Shown: positions 1 to 7,552, counted from the stretch's first letter. The stretch is 37,912 nucleotides of DNA from Ruminococcus flavefaciens (GCA_002310115.1 DBYI01000104.1:1-37912); one strand, 5' to 3'. A program made the numbers and translations. Notes: a model not told the origin generated them from the sequence alone.

Positions 1-2246
1 TCGAAGAGGTAAGGTGTACCTGGATCAACAGGTGTACCTACAATTGAGATCATATCATCGCCAAGCTTAGCAATACGTCCCTGCTTGGTCTGAGCAGCCT
101 GTCCCTCCGGAACACCACCGCCGTATGCAATGATAGCTGTATCTGTATCAGGATCATAGTAAACGCCTGGATCGAAGAGCCATGTTACGTTACTGTTAGG
201 TGTGTTTCTTGAAATGAGTTCGTGGCCAAGAGGATCCTTTACGTTTTTAGTAAATGTCGGATCATCAGCTGTAATAACACCGATACCTGAACCATTGTTT
301 GCAAAGTAAAGGAAGAACTTATCCTGTCCGTTGATTGTTTTCCATGCAGCATCAGGAGCCCATGCGTTATTAGCCCATTTTGCTATAGGAGTGCCGTTTA
401 CTCTTGTTTTTGCAACAGGAATCTGACCGTGGTCCGTCCAGTTTACAAGGTCTGCTGATGATAAGCAGTTGATATAGCCTGAAGAATAATCGTTTTCAAT
501 AAGCTGATTATTACTGTATGCGAATTGATCAGCTGTTGTGTAAACGTAAAGTCTGCCGTCATATACGAGCCAGCCTGGATCAGCACCGAAACGCTGAGTA
601 TAAAGAGGATTATTCTCGGTTGCCTTCTTAAAGCTTTCTGCGAGTGAAAGGCCGCTAAACTTACCTTCGTACAATGAAGGATCAAGTGTGGTAACTGCAG
701 GCTTATTTACAGGGAACTCTGTGATCTTCTTGAGGATGAATTCCTGAAGAAGAACGAGATCAGCTGTCTCAAACTCTCTGCTCTGGTCAACATCAGCAGC
801 CTTCTGAGCATCTGAATTGCTGAAGCCGCCTGCAATGAGACCCTTTCTTGCTTCAACGACGTCTAAAGAGTTGATAACACCGTCGTAGTTGATGTCGCCA
901 AGATGGAGTGTAGTAGATGTCTGTCCACCAGATGAAGTCTGACCGCCGCTTGGAATCTCAGGCTGTCCTGCGCCATCTATCTTTGTACCCTTGGGAGCTC
1001 CGATAGCCTCATCGATAAAGAAATCAACATATTCAACTTCATCTGTTGTTTCAACATAAAGCTGAAGATCAGTTGCTCCCTCCGGGATAGTGTAACTTGT
1101 ATTGGCAAGCTGTACCCACTCACCCTTAGGTGCTGAAGCGATAGCTACCTGATCATACTTTGTTGTTGAACCGTCTGAATACTGAAGCGAAAGCTTGAAC
1201 TCCTGTGTACTTGAGGAACCGCTTGTATAACAAGCATTTGTTGAAAAACTATAAGTCTCTCCAGCTTTGAATGCGCTGCTGAGCTCAAGAGTTGCACCAT
1301 TCCAGGAATTTGTTCTGCCGCTTACATAAAGTGACTTGCTTCCTGCATATTTTGCTGAACTGCTTGTCTCAACAGTTGCACCACCTCTGCCAGCCCAGCC
1401 ATCCGATGAGCTCTCGAATGTGCTGTGATACCAGTATCCATCTGCATCTTTCTCTGGAGTTGTTGTAGTATCACCAACTTCAGTCGTTGTGGTGTCATCA
1501 TCTTTGCCATCGTAATTCTCGTAAACTCTAACGCTCTTAACATTGGCAGAACCATTCGATCTGTAGCCTTCGATGTTAAGAGATACTTCGTAGAGAGTAC
1601 CTGACATATCAAGACCAGCCTGTGACCATGCATCAAAATGCTTGGTTACATCGATAGTTCCGCTCATTTTATTTGTAGTATTGTTTGCTGAACCGCTGGT
1701 TTTTCTGATACTCCAATACTGAGGGAATGTAGCTGTACCATCAAGAGAAGGCTGGTTGTAACGCATTGTCTTTGCAATGTCGTATGTATTGCCGTTAAGA
1801 GTTACAGTACCTTTTCTCTCAGCACCGTCTCCGGGTGGACGCCAGTCGCCCCAGCCTTCAACGATATAATACTCCATAAGAGGATTTCTTGTCCAGCCAT
1901 ATACACACATGTAGGAGTTACCTCTTGGTGTGTATTCAACTTCGTACGTAAGAACTATGTTCTTGCCTATGTTTTTGTAGTTCTGTTTCTTGCTGTCATA
2001 GTTTTTTCCCATACGAGCGAGGAAGTTCTCAATATTGCTCCATGAGCATGTAAAAGAACCTGCACTTGGACTCATAGAAGCCTGTCCCTGTCCATTCTGG
2101 TTCCACATTTCGTAGTCATATCCACCGACATTGCCTCTTTGCTGCTGATCAGCAGCATTTGCAACAGGAACAAAGGGAATTCCTGCAGCAAGCATTACAA
2201 CGGATACTGTGCTACCTATCGCTCGTTTCAGTGTTTTTAAATTCAT
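1..2246 (-). CDS. Secreted GH11 xylanase - CBM22 - dockerin - GH43 multidomain enzyme (3' end outside window)
   Basis: Cellulosomal enzyme for arabinoxylan: the GH11 part cuts xylan internally, and the GH43 part probably removes arabinose or xylose. About 748 codons are visible; the C-terminus lies beyond the left edge. Residues 1-31 form a signal peptide (Lys/Arg start, hydrophobic core, cleavage after ANA). Residues about 35-240 are GH11, with nucleophile E125 in MEYYIVEGWGDW and acid/base E226 in LNIEGYRSNGSA. A Thr-rich linker follows, then a CBM22-like beta-sandwich (about 265-415) and a type I dockerin (about 447-515) with calcium loops DINYDGVINSLD and DVDQSREFETAD. GH43 starts near 540 with base D556 (GADPGW) and D632 (WAPDAAW); its catalytic Glu is not in the window. 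The start at 2246 has AGGAGTT about 8 bases upstream. It has its own promoter and is not in an operon with the next gene. Confidence 0.93.
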   Translation of the reverse strand, partial: MNLKTLKRAIGSTVSVVMLAAGIPFVPVANAADQQQRGNVGGYDYEMWNQNGQGQASMSPSAGSFTCSWSNIENFLARMGKNYDSKKQNYKNIGKNIVLTYEVEYTPRGNSYMCVYGWTRNPLMEYYIVEGWGDWRPPGDGAERKGTVTLNGNTYDIAKTMRYNQPSLDGTATFPQYWSIRKTSGSANNTTNKMSGTIDVTKHFDAWSQAGLDMSGTLYEVSLNIEGYRSNGSANVKSVRVYENYDGKDDDTTTTEVGDTTTTPEKDADGYWYHSTFESSSDGWAGRGGATVETSSSAKYAGSKSLYVSGRTNSWNGATLELSSAFKAGETYSFSTNACYTSGSSSTQEFKLSLQYSDGSTTKYDQVAIASAPKGEWVQLANTSYTIPEGATDLQLYVETTDEVEYVDFFIDEAIGAPKGTKIDGAGQPEIPSGGQTSSGGQTSTTLHLGDINYDGVINSLDVVEARKGLIAGGFSNSDAQKAADVDQSREFETADLVLLQEFILKKITEFPVNKPAVTTLDPSLYEGKFSGLSLAESFKKATENNPLYTQRFGADPGWLVYDGRLYVYTTADQFAYSNNQLIENDYSSGYINCLSSADLVNWTDHGQIPVAKTRVNGTPIAKWANNAWAPDAAWKTINGQDKFFLYFANNGSGIGVITADDPTFTKNVKDPLGHELISRNTPNSNVTWLFDPGVYYDPDTDTAIIAYGGGVPEGQAAQTKQGRIAKLGDDMISIVGTPVDPGTPYLF

Positions 2247-2384
2247 AGATATCAACTCCTTATTTGACTTGTTTTTTTGCCTATGCCTATCAATTATTGT
2301 CTATAAATCAATAGATTAAATGCATACCTCCTTTTTAGTTAAAGTGGGACAAACTCCCCATGATAACCTATATTTTTCACTTCT

Positions 2385-2413
2385 ACTATACAACTTTTGT
2401 ACAGATTTGTAAA
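2385..2413 (-). promoter_or_regulatory. Sigma-A promoter of the xylanase gene
   Basis: On the minus strand, -35 TTTACA (2408-2413) and -10 TATAGT (2385-2390) are separated by exactly 17 bases. Each box differs from consensus at one position. Predicted transcription start is near 2378, giving a leader of about 130 nt before the ATG at 2246. I saw no clear operator or riboswitch in that leader. Confidence 0.7.
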
Positions 2414-2504
2414 GTAAAATCAAAATAAAAAGCAATAAATGTTCAAACAAAAGCAAAAAATGACAAGTGTCAAGCACTTACCGAGAAAAATCCGCATTAA
2501 GATA

Positions 2505-2906
2505 TCATAGTAGACTGTATGGATAGATCTCCACCTGATCGTCTCTCATTTCAAAACTCAGCACATCATTTGAAACAAAATGCTGCTCTTTTTCTTCAAT
2601 ATACAGCATTTGCAGCGAGTCATCCGCAAAGCGCAGAAAATACACCTCACCGTCAAACTCTTCACAAACAGCAATAAAACGCACATTGTCACCCTGAGTA
2701 TAAAAGCAAGGCTTCTCAGTAGAGTTGCATTTTGATACTTCGTCGTAAGCAATATCTGCTAATGTTAACTCAACATGGTAAGTGTTCCCAAGAACGGGCT
2801 TTATCTGTCTGCTGCGCCATATTCCCTTGAAAACACCGATGTTGGTTTCGCACTCAGTGACTATGATACTGCCACGTTTTTCAATGTTTAAAAGCTTTAT
2901 CCGCAT
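2505..2906 (-). CDS. Hypothetical 133-aa protein, last gene of ADP-ribosylglycohydrolase operon
   Basis: I do not recognise the family. The protein is soluble, with alternating beta-type hydrophobic runs and no signal peptide, membrane segment or nucleotide-binding motif. The start ATG at 2906 follows an AAAGGAAG ribosome site. It begins 15 bases after the stop of the 438-aa gene, so the two are almost certainly co-transcribed. Its function may be connected with ADP-ribose metabolism by context only; nothing in the sequence itself shows that. Confidence 0.75.
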   Translation of the reverse strand: MRIKLLNIEKRGSIIVTECETNIGVFKGIWRSRQIKPVLGNTYHVELTLADIAYDEVSKCNSTEKPCFYTQGDNVRFIAVCEEFDGEVYFLRFADDSLQMLYIEEKEQHFVSNDVLSFEMRDDQVEIYPYSLL

Positions 2907-2921
2907 GGTCCACTTCCTTTG

Positions 2922-4238
2922 CTATTGTTTATTAAGCTCATCCTCAAAATCGCTGGCAGGAACAGCTCCTCCGCAGAATGTCCTGAGATAAGCAATAAAT
3001 TCTCTCAGCTTTTCAATATATACTTCCGTTTCAGTTTTTACATTTTTATAAACTTCTATATAGAATCTCCAGTAGACAAAATCAGTTGCATCGCAGGAAT
3101 ATGCCTTTTCATCGTACCAGTCATTTCGCCTTACGTCCATTTTGGCCCAGTCAGAGTACAGACTGTGTACTTTTTTATTATCATTTGATGTACTAATATA
3201 TTCGCAAATCTTCTCAAATAATCTTTCAAACTCAAGTGAAGAGTCCACGAATATCTTACAGTACATATCGTCATCTCCTTCAATACTTTCAGAAATTTTC
3301 TCTATTCTTGGTTTTTTATTAAGAATATTGTATACAAATCCCTTCATTTTACTCATTTCCAGCTTTTCAACGCCGTTTGTTGGGATAATAACTGCAATGC
3401 CTTGCTTTACCGAATATTCATAAAGCTTCATGAATCGGTAGGACTGTATAGAGCATTCTGTTCTGTCTATCCAAGGGAATACCAGGTACTTCTTCCCTTT
3501 CGATAAACCTATGGCGCAAGAACAAAGATATGACCAGTGCCACAAATACTGCAAACGCATATCAAAGACTTTCGGCTGTATGTCAAGAGCATTTATAAGC
3601 TCCGAATTTGTGTCAATTACACTTCTGAACTTCCGCCTTTTCTGAAAAAAGCTCTTTTCGTGCAGATTAACATAGAAAACATTCCTCTGAAAATCCTCGA
3701 ACGGAACTAGCTTGTTATCAAGAAACAACCTATGCTCATTTTTAAGGCCTTCACTCAAAACTTCCGCCCGAATCCTGTCTTGATACTGCTTATCCTCGGT
3801 TATCAAGAAATTCAAACCACATTTCAGCATAATATTCCCATTAGTGCTCTTTACAGATGTATCTATGGTTTCAGAAATCCATTCGCTATAATAGTCGTAT
3901 TTTTCCTCGCACCACCAGTTCAGCAACATATTCAGCTTCTTGATATCCTCATCGTTACTGGTACATTTGTACTGCTCAGGATCGCGATTCACCGTGACAA
4001 TATGAGAATTATCCACTGAAAATCCGATGATATATATGCAATATCCCGTCCAGCTCCTGTGTGCATAGAGTTTATCACCTTCCATATACCAGAACCACTT
4101 ATCCTCCATTTCCTGAGGAATATGGCCATGACGCAGGATTTCAAGCTGTTTTTCGTCAAACGATCTATTCAGTGTAAAAGTATCGTTTTTTTCAGGCATA
4201 TCAAAGTTTTTCCAATCCGATCTTTTAACAATATCCAT
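2922..4238 (-). CDS. Conserved-looking hypothetical protein next to ADP-ribosylglycohydrolase
   Basis: 438 aa, soluble, rich in Trp and Tyr. The N-terminal section contains a block with the core MEDKWFWYMEGDKLYAHRSW (about residues 44-63). From memory of gut Firmicutes, such blocks occur in proteins beside or fused to ADP-ribosylglycohydrolases, which I cannot verify here. No catalytic motif is obvious in the remaining 350 residues. I chose ATG 4238 because AAAAGG lies about 10 bases upstream; a GTG three codons earlier (4247) would sit too close to that site. It lies 30 bases downstream of the ADP-ribosylglycohydrolase gene and 15 bases upstream of the 133-aa gene, so the three form an operon. 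A role as partner or target-recognition protein in removal of ADP-ribose is inference. Confidence 0.75.
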   Translation of the reverse strand: MDIVKRSDWKNFDMPEKNDTFTLNRSFDEKQLEILRHGHIPQEMEDKWFWYMEGDKLYAHRSWTGYCIYIIGFSVDNSHIVTVNRDPEQYKCTSNDEDIKKLNMLLNWWCEEKYDYYSEWISETIDTSVKSTNGNIMLKCGLNFLITEDKQYQDRIRAEVLSEGLKNEHRLFLDNKLVPFEDFQRNVFYVNLHEKSFFQKRRKFRSVIDTNSELINALDIQPKVFDMRLQYLWHWSYLCSCAIGLSKGKKYLVFPWIDRTECSIQSYRFMKLYEYSVKQGIAVIIPTNGVEKLEMSKMKGFVYNILNKKPRIEKISESIEGDDDMYCKIFVDSSLEFERLFEKICEYISTSNDNKKVHSLYSDWAKMDVRRNDWYDEKAYSCDATDFVYWRFYIEVYKNVKTETEVYIEKLREFIAYLRTFCGGAVPASDFEDELNKQ

Positions 4239-4268
4239 TGGTTTCACACCTTTTTATGTAATGTATGG

Positions 4269-5072
4269 TTAAGCAATAGTGTTGAAATGCGAATAAAACC
4301 GGCTGACACCTTCTTTTATATCATTACTTAATCTCTCATAACACTTTACCGAAAGAACATCAGGAACTCCATAATAGGCCTCAGCAATACTTCCCGCAAT
4401 ACAGGTAAGTGTATCACAATCTCCACCGAGCGATACAGCCGTACGGATAACATCCTCAAAATCCTTTCCCTCCATAAAAGCGGTTATAGCCTCGGGGACT
4501 GTCTCCTGACAGCTCTCGACATGATGATATGTTGGTCTTATATCATCGCAGGTGCGTGAAAGGTCATACCCGAATTCACTTACAATGTACTGCTTTATCT
4601 CATCACTACTCATGTCGTTTCGCGCTAAGAAGATAGCACTTGCAGTAGCTTCAGCGCCCTTTATCCCTTCCGGGTGGTCATGAGTTACTGACGCTGTCAA
4701 CGCAGCCATTTTTCGCGTAGTCTCTATGTCGCTGTAAAGCCATCCTGCAGCTGCAACTCTCATCGCAGCACCGTTTCCGAAGCTCCCATACGGCTTCGGT
4801 TCGGATTGCGCCAGCCACTGAATGAACATGTTTCCATATCCTGCATTCGGATATCTTCTCCCCCACTTCTGCATTGAACTTATCAGCGCAGCCTTTATCT
4901 CGTCATCAGACTTTCCAAGCGTATCTAGCAAAGCTTCTGCAACTGCAACAGTCATAACTGTATCATCCGTAAACTTTGACTGCTCCGTAAAAAGAGGAAA
5001 ATCTTTAGTCTTGCCTCCCCTGTCAAACTCATATGGTGCTCCTATCATGTCCCCTAAAATCGCGCCAAGCAT
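4269..5072 (-). CDS. ADP-ribosylglycohydrolase family protein (DraG/ARH fold)
   Basis: Cytoplasmic hydrolase expected to release ADP-ribose from a protein or small-molecule acceptor. The 267-aa length is normal for the family. Metal-site motifs are present: GDMIGAPYE (residues 7-15), FTDDTVMT with the Asp pair D36-D37, a His in SVTHDHPEG, and the C-terminal GGDCDTLTCIAG, whose aspartates complete the dinuclear magnesium site. The start is the internal ATG at 5072, preceded by AAGGGGGAA; the longer open frame upstream runs through a terminator hairpin and is unlikely to be translated. There is no promoter between the hairpin and the start, so expression may depend on read-through from the helix-hairpin-helix gene at 5379. 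The substrate is unknown. Confidence 0.9.
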   Translation of the reverse strand: MLGAILGDMIGAPYEFDRGGKTKDFPLFTEQSKFTDDTVMTVAVAEALLDTLGKSDDEIKAALISSMQKWGRRYPNAGYGNMFIQWLAQSEPKPYGSFGNGAAMRVAAAGWLYSDIETTRKMAALTASVTHDHPEGIKGAEATASAIFLARNDMSSDEIKQYIVSEFGYDLSRTCDDIRPTYHHVESCQETVPEAITAFMEGKDFEDVIRTAVSLGGDCDTLTCIAGSIAEAYYGVPDVLSVKCYERLSNDIKEGVSRFYSHFNTIA

Positions 5073-5090
5073 TTCAGATTCCCCCTTATA

Positions 5091-5132
5091 AAAATAAAGC
5101 GGCCATTTGCCGAAAAACAAACAGACCGCTTT
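5091..5132 (-). terminator. Intrinsic terminator or attenuator between HhH gene and ADP-ribosylglycohydrolase
   Basis: On the minus strand, AAAGCGG (5126-5132) pairs with CCGCTTT (5096-5102), with inner pairing of TTTG and CAAA, and is followed by ATTTTTAT. It lies in a gap of only 79 bases between two genes on the same strand with no second promoter, which suggests partial termination. Confidence 0.7.
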
Positions 5133-5151
5133 CGCTTTTTCAAGGTATTGG

Positions 5152-5379
5152 CTACACATTCAGGAACTTTTCAATCACTGACATGATTTCCTCAAGCCTT
5201 TTTTCACCTATACCCTTTATATTTCTGAGCTCACTCTGAAGCAACGAAAGATCGATGACACGATCTTCACTGCCTGTCAGTTCCGCACCGTAACGAAGTA
5301 TGAATTTGGTGAGCTCATTGCGATTCATTTTTTTGATCTTTCTGTAAGTTTCCCTGTCAATTATTTCATTTTCAGTCAT
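5152..5379 (-). CDS. Small helix-hairpin-helix protein (paralogue of 15626-15853)
   Basis: 75 aa. The C-terminal half has a helix-hairpin-helix motif centred on NIKGIGEKRLEEIM, the type that binds DNA backbone non-specifically or mediates protein contacts. The N-terminal half is basic (RKIKKM). By eye it is identical at 49 of 75 positions to the protein at 15626-15853, which lies in the mobile region, with identical length and no gaps. The start ATG 5379 has AGGAAG upstream; the longer open frame to 5451 lacks a ribosome site. It has its own promoter (5543-5571) and a terminator just downstream. Function unknown; a nucleoid- or polymerase-associated role would be guesswork. Confidence 0.8.
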   Translation of the reverse strand: MTENEIIDRETYRKIKKMNRNELTKFILRYGAELTGSEDRVIDLSLLQSELRNIKGIGEKRLEEIMSVIEKFLNV

Positions 5380-5542
5380 TAAAAACTTCTTCCTTTCATT
5401 TGCAGCCTGAGTTATACAATTTTGCATGGACAGACTTTTGAGAAGCATCAAAACTATGCCCAGCTAACCACAAATAATCTCAGTTAAAAAGCACTCCTAA
5501 ACTGCAAATTCTACTTTATATCTAATATTTATTACTAAGTTA

Positions 5543-5571
5543 AAGATACCATATAAAATCACTTATGTCAA
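5543..5571 (-). promoter_or_regulatory. Promoter of the 75-aa HhH gene
   Basis: Minus strand: consensus -35 TTGACA (5566-5571), 17-base spacer, weaker -10 TATCTT (5543-5548). The leader to the ATG at 5379 is about 160 nt, and I saw no terminator or riboswitch in it. Apart from this promoter and the tRNA promoter, the gene-free stretch 5380-5849 is plain AT-rich DNA in which I see nothing else. Confidence 0.6.
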
Positions 5572-5788
5572 TACAATGGAACCATGAAATAAACGATTTT
5601 TAAGTTTAAATTCCTTGAAAAGCTTTGTTTTCGCATATTCTTGTAAATATGAACTTTTTTAAAACTTTTCCCCGAAAATCTACTGCACCAAAGGAATATT
5701 TTCTTAGCTTAAACCATACGCTTTCTACAGAAATCACGCCGTATCGCCAAAACAATTTGGTTAAAACAAAAAAATATCTATCCTAGTG

Positions 5789-5817
5789 TTGACATTACAA
5801 TCCCTCTGTGATATAAT
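5789..5817 (+). promoter_or_regulatory. Perfect consensus promoter of the tRNA gene
   Basis: TTGACA (5789-5794), 17-base spacer, TATAAT (5812-5817). It lies 32 bases upstream of the tRNA 5' end, as expected for a strongly expressed stable RNA. Confidence 0.9.
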
Positions 5818-5849
5818 AATATAGTCGCAGATGAAACTGCACTATATAT

Positions 5850-5926
<77 letters not shown>

Positions 5927-5946
5927 AAATTATTACATGAGAACCT

Positions 5947-5982
5947 GTCAGAGAACACAGTATGTGCTCTGACAGATTTTCA
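5947..5982 (+). terminator. Terminator of the tRNA gene
   Basis: CTGTCAGAG (5947-5955) pairs perfectly with CTCTGACAG (5969-5977) around a 13-base loop and is followed by ATTTTC. Confidence 0.85.
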
Positions 5983-6410
5983 TATACATTAAAAAATGTG
6001 ATTTTCCACGTTCGTTTGCTTTCGGTTGCGTTTACGAAACATCTATCTTTTATCTCCGGTATTCACGTACCCTTTGAAGATTTCTCAATGATTTACTCAT
6101 CACGCTTCCGCATTACATACACCTTTAAGGCTCATGAGGTCTTACGTTGTTACTTGTAACAACAATGACTGCTGCCTTGTCTTTGCAAACATAGGTCCTA
6201 ACGGACTCTAAGAGTTGATTTAGCATAGCTAAACAGGCTCATATCATCGCTCTTTCTCCCGACTACTCCTAATAGGTTACTAACTCGTGACTGCTTTCAT
6301 TACTAAAAGTCGTAAGGATAAGGTGCTGTAAATTCGCTTCAAATCTTGATATGAAATTACAATAGTATAGTTGGACGCTGCACATTGTAATCTTGTCAAG
6401 TTTCTTTAAA
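5983..6410 (-). other. Gene-free block with structured-RNA character; possible degraded group II intron fragment
   Basis: No convincing protein gene in about 430 bases. Read on the minus strand it contains short purine-rich pieces such as GAGCGATGA, AATCTTCAAAGGGTACG and CCGAAAGC, which from memory resemble segments in domain I and later parts of LtrB-type group II introns. There is no recognisable domain V hairpin, intron 5' end or maturase gene, so this is at best a remnant. The dispersed 18-bp palindrome is inserted at 6146-6163. Confidence 0.25.
6146..6163. repeat. Dispersed 18-bp palindrome, TTAC type
   Basis: GTTGTTACTTGTAACAAC: perfect 7-bp arms around CTTG. It lies in the gene-free block left of the R-M operon. 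Confidence 0.8.
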
Positions 6411-6421
6411 TGTACTATGTA

Positions 6422-6468
6422 CAAAAAGTAAACCTTTCAGCTGATGCGGCGAAACATACACTGAAAGG
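6422..6468 (-). terminator. Terminator of a minus-strand RNA that runs antisense to the 6505-6612 RNA
   Basis: On the minus strand CCTTTCAG (6461-6468) pairs with CTGAAAGG (6433-6440), followed by TTTACTTTTTG. It would end transcripts started at the promoter 6627-6655 after about 200 nt. Confidence 0.6.
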
Positions 6469-6469
6469 C

Positions 6470-6498
6470 TTGACAATACTATATAAACGTGCTATAAT
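6470..6498 (+). promoter_or_regulatory. Perfect consensus promoter for a small RNA
   Basis: TTGACA (6470-6475), 17-base spacer, TATAAT (6493-6498). No protein gene follows on this strand; transcription should begin near 6505 and run into a T-rich stop near 6612. Confidence 0.85.
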
Positions 6499-6504
6499 AT
6501 ACAC

Positions 6505-6612
6505 GCAAATAGCCACTTTGCTAAGTCGTTCAGATGTTGCTGCATCTGTCCGGCGATGGGGAGTGTCGGAGTTACCAGCTCTGATGCTCCCTGCGGAGTG
6601 TTTATTTTTTTA
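6505..6612 (+). ncRNA. Structured small RNA or orphan riboswitch; core resembles a fluoride (crcB) aptamer
   Basis: About 108 nt between a perfect promoter and a T-rich tract (6601-6612). Hairpins: GCAAA/TTTGC, AGATG/CATCT, and a long rod in which GGGAG (6559-6563) plus TCGGAG (6566-6571) pair with CTCTGA (6579-6584) plus CTCCC (6587-6591). An alternative fold matches the fluoride aptamer layout: P1 CCGGCG (6550-6555) with TGTCGG (6564-6569), GGCGATGG, TGATG, and a pseudoknot GGGAG with CTCCC. A short hairpin CTCC/GGAG (6587-6598) before the T run would compete with that pseudoknot. Against a fluoride switch: the usual A-rich joiner between P1 and P2 is missing and no fluoride exporter follows. 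Overlap with a minus-strand transcript makes an antisense pair the main alternative. Confidence 0.55.
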
Positions 6613-6626
6613 TTAAGTACAATTGC

Positions 6627-6655
6627 ATTATATCACAAATTTTTGTGATTGTCAA
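6627..6655 (-). promoter_or_regulatory. Minus-strand promoter with palindromic operator, facing the small RNA
   Basis: Minus strand: TTGACA (6650-6655), 17-base spacer, TATAAT (6627-6632). The spacer is the palindrome ATCACAAAAATTTGTGA. The same palindrome fills the spacer of the R-M promoter at 13480-13508, so both should answer to the same regulator. The transcript would be antisense to the small RNA at 6505-6612 and end at the hairpin 6433-6468. Confidence 0.8.
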
Positions 6656-6675
6656 GAGGTTTATATAAAAAATTT

Positions 6676-6710
6676 ATTCCCCGATTTTTCTCTTAAAATC
6701 GGGGATTTTT
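6676..6710. terminator. Bidirectional terminator at the end of the R-M operon
   Basis: CCCCGATTTT (6679-6688) pairs perfectly with AAAATCGGGG (6695-6704) around a 6-base loop, with T-rich tracts on both sides. It closes the minus-strand operon 13432-6815. The bases 6711-6814 hold only a repeated GCGAACTT. Confidence 0.8.
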
Positions 6711-6782
6711 ACGTTATCATGCGAACTTATCAAATTTTCTTATGAACGATTGTTGCGGTTTTATCAAATGTTGCGAACTTCT

Positions 6783-6794
6783 TTGAAAAAGAAA
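6783..6794. repeat. TTGAAAAAGAAA motif, copy 1
   Basis: One of seven copies; lies about 20 bases downstream of the stop of the minus-strand membrane-protein gene. Confidence 0.6.
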
Positions 6795-6814
6795 CATTAA
6801 AGTCATGCTTGCAA

Positions 6815-7465
6815 TCATGAATATTTTTTCCGGGAACTCCACGCATTGAAACGATTAGCTTCATATTCTTCCTCATCAACGACCTCAACAACGACAGCTT
6901 CGTTAGTTTCGGTTCTTCCGATTATTATATCATTGTCAGGAACAGCTTCAGATCTTACCTTTGTCGGCTTAACCTTTTTAATGCGTTCTTTTTTCAATTT
7001 AGGCTTCTTTTCCCTTTGTGGTAAATGAAAGTCCAAATAAAACAGATCATCTCTTTGACTGTAATGTGCATACGCAGCAATTATAAGGAGTGCAGCAAAT
7101 ATTATTCCCGAACGTAGCTTATTTCGATTAAATATGTATATTATGAAAGAGAATGTGAACGCCCATGCCGGTGAAAACAGTATTGAAAAAATAAGATATC
7201 CTAAGTTTGTATCCATTACCTTATATACTGCAAATGCCACTACAAGAGCTGCAACACCTGAGATGACTATATGTATGTTCAATACAAAGGCTAATGATAG
7301 AAATAGCAAGAAGAATAGAAAAACACTATCCACAAGCCTTATATTCTTAAAAAAGCCTTTTACGAAAGTTGCAAAGCATGATATAGAAAATACAGCTCCA
7401 AGAATTGCAAGCATTAATCCTACGATAATGACAGTAATTAATAAATCAACTATAGCGTATATCAT
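6815..7465 (-). CDS. Membrane protein of unknown function with charged cytoplasmic tail
   Basis: 216 aa. Four to five hydrophobic segments occupy residues about 1-140. They are followed by a strongly basic stretch rich in Lys and Arg (about 150-175) and an acidic tail. I recognise no family. ATG 7465 is chosen because AGGAAGGAA lies just upstream; the upstream extension would be translated through the 18-bp palindrome. It is the last gene of the operon that begins with the R-M enzyme at 13432, about 100 bases after its neighbour, and is followed by a strong terminator. A role as membrane component of a defence module is inference from position only. Confidence 0.75.
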   Translation of the reverse strand: MIYAIVDLLITVIIVGLMLAILGAVFSISCFATFVKGFFKNIRLVDSVFLFFLLFLSLAFVLNIHIVISGVAALVVAFAVYKVMDTNLGYLIFSILFSPAWAFTFSFIIYIFNRNKLRSGIIFAALLIIAAYAHYSQRDDLFYLDFHLPQREKKPKLKKERIKKVKPTKVRSEAVPDNDIIIGRTETNEAVVVEVVDEEEYEANRFNAWSSRKKYS

Positions 7466-7484
7466 TTTATATTCCTTCCTGAGT

Positions 7485-7502
7485 GTTGATATTTGTATCA
7501 AC
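7485..7502. repeat. Dispersed 18-bp palindrome, ATAT type
   Basis: GTTGATATTTGTATCAAC, between two genes of the R-M operon, 20 bases upstream of a start codon. Confidence 0.85.
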
Positions 7503-7534
7503 GTGCTTTTTGCCTATTATTCAGCATCTATTCC

Positions 7535-7552
7535 GTTGATACTTATATCAAC
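7535..7552. repeat. Dispersed 18-bp palindrome, variant loop
   Basis: GTTGATACTTATATCAAC, 32 bases from the previous copy and 10 bases after the stop of the 185-aa gene. Confidence 0.8.

Noticed and set aside
1322..1636. 104-codon open frame within the xylanase gene
   Set aside because: Out-of-frame shadow of the CBM22 and linker coding region, with no ribosome site.
5962..6159. 65-codon open frame on the plus strand after the tRNA
   Set aside because: No ribosome site, starts inside the tRNA terminator hairpin, and overlaps the structured non-coding block and a palindrome.
6492..6545. 17-aa minus-strand peptide (MQQHLNDLAKWLFACIL) inside the antisense RNA, considered as a type I toxin
   Set aside because: No ribosome site before the ATG and the peptide ends inside the opposing promoter; too short to support.
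6556..6571. GGGGAGTG as a manganese (yybP-ykoY) riboswitch start
   Set aside because: The second conserved arm of that riboswitch class is absent; the pseudoknot layout fits the crcB shape better.
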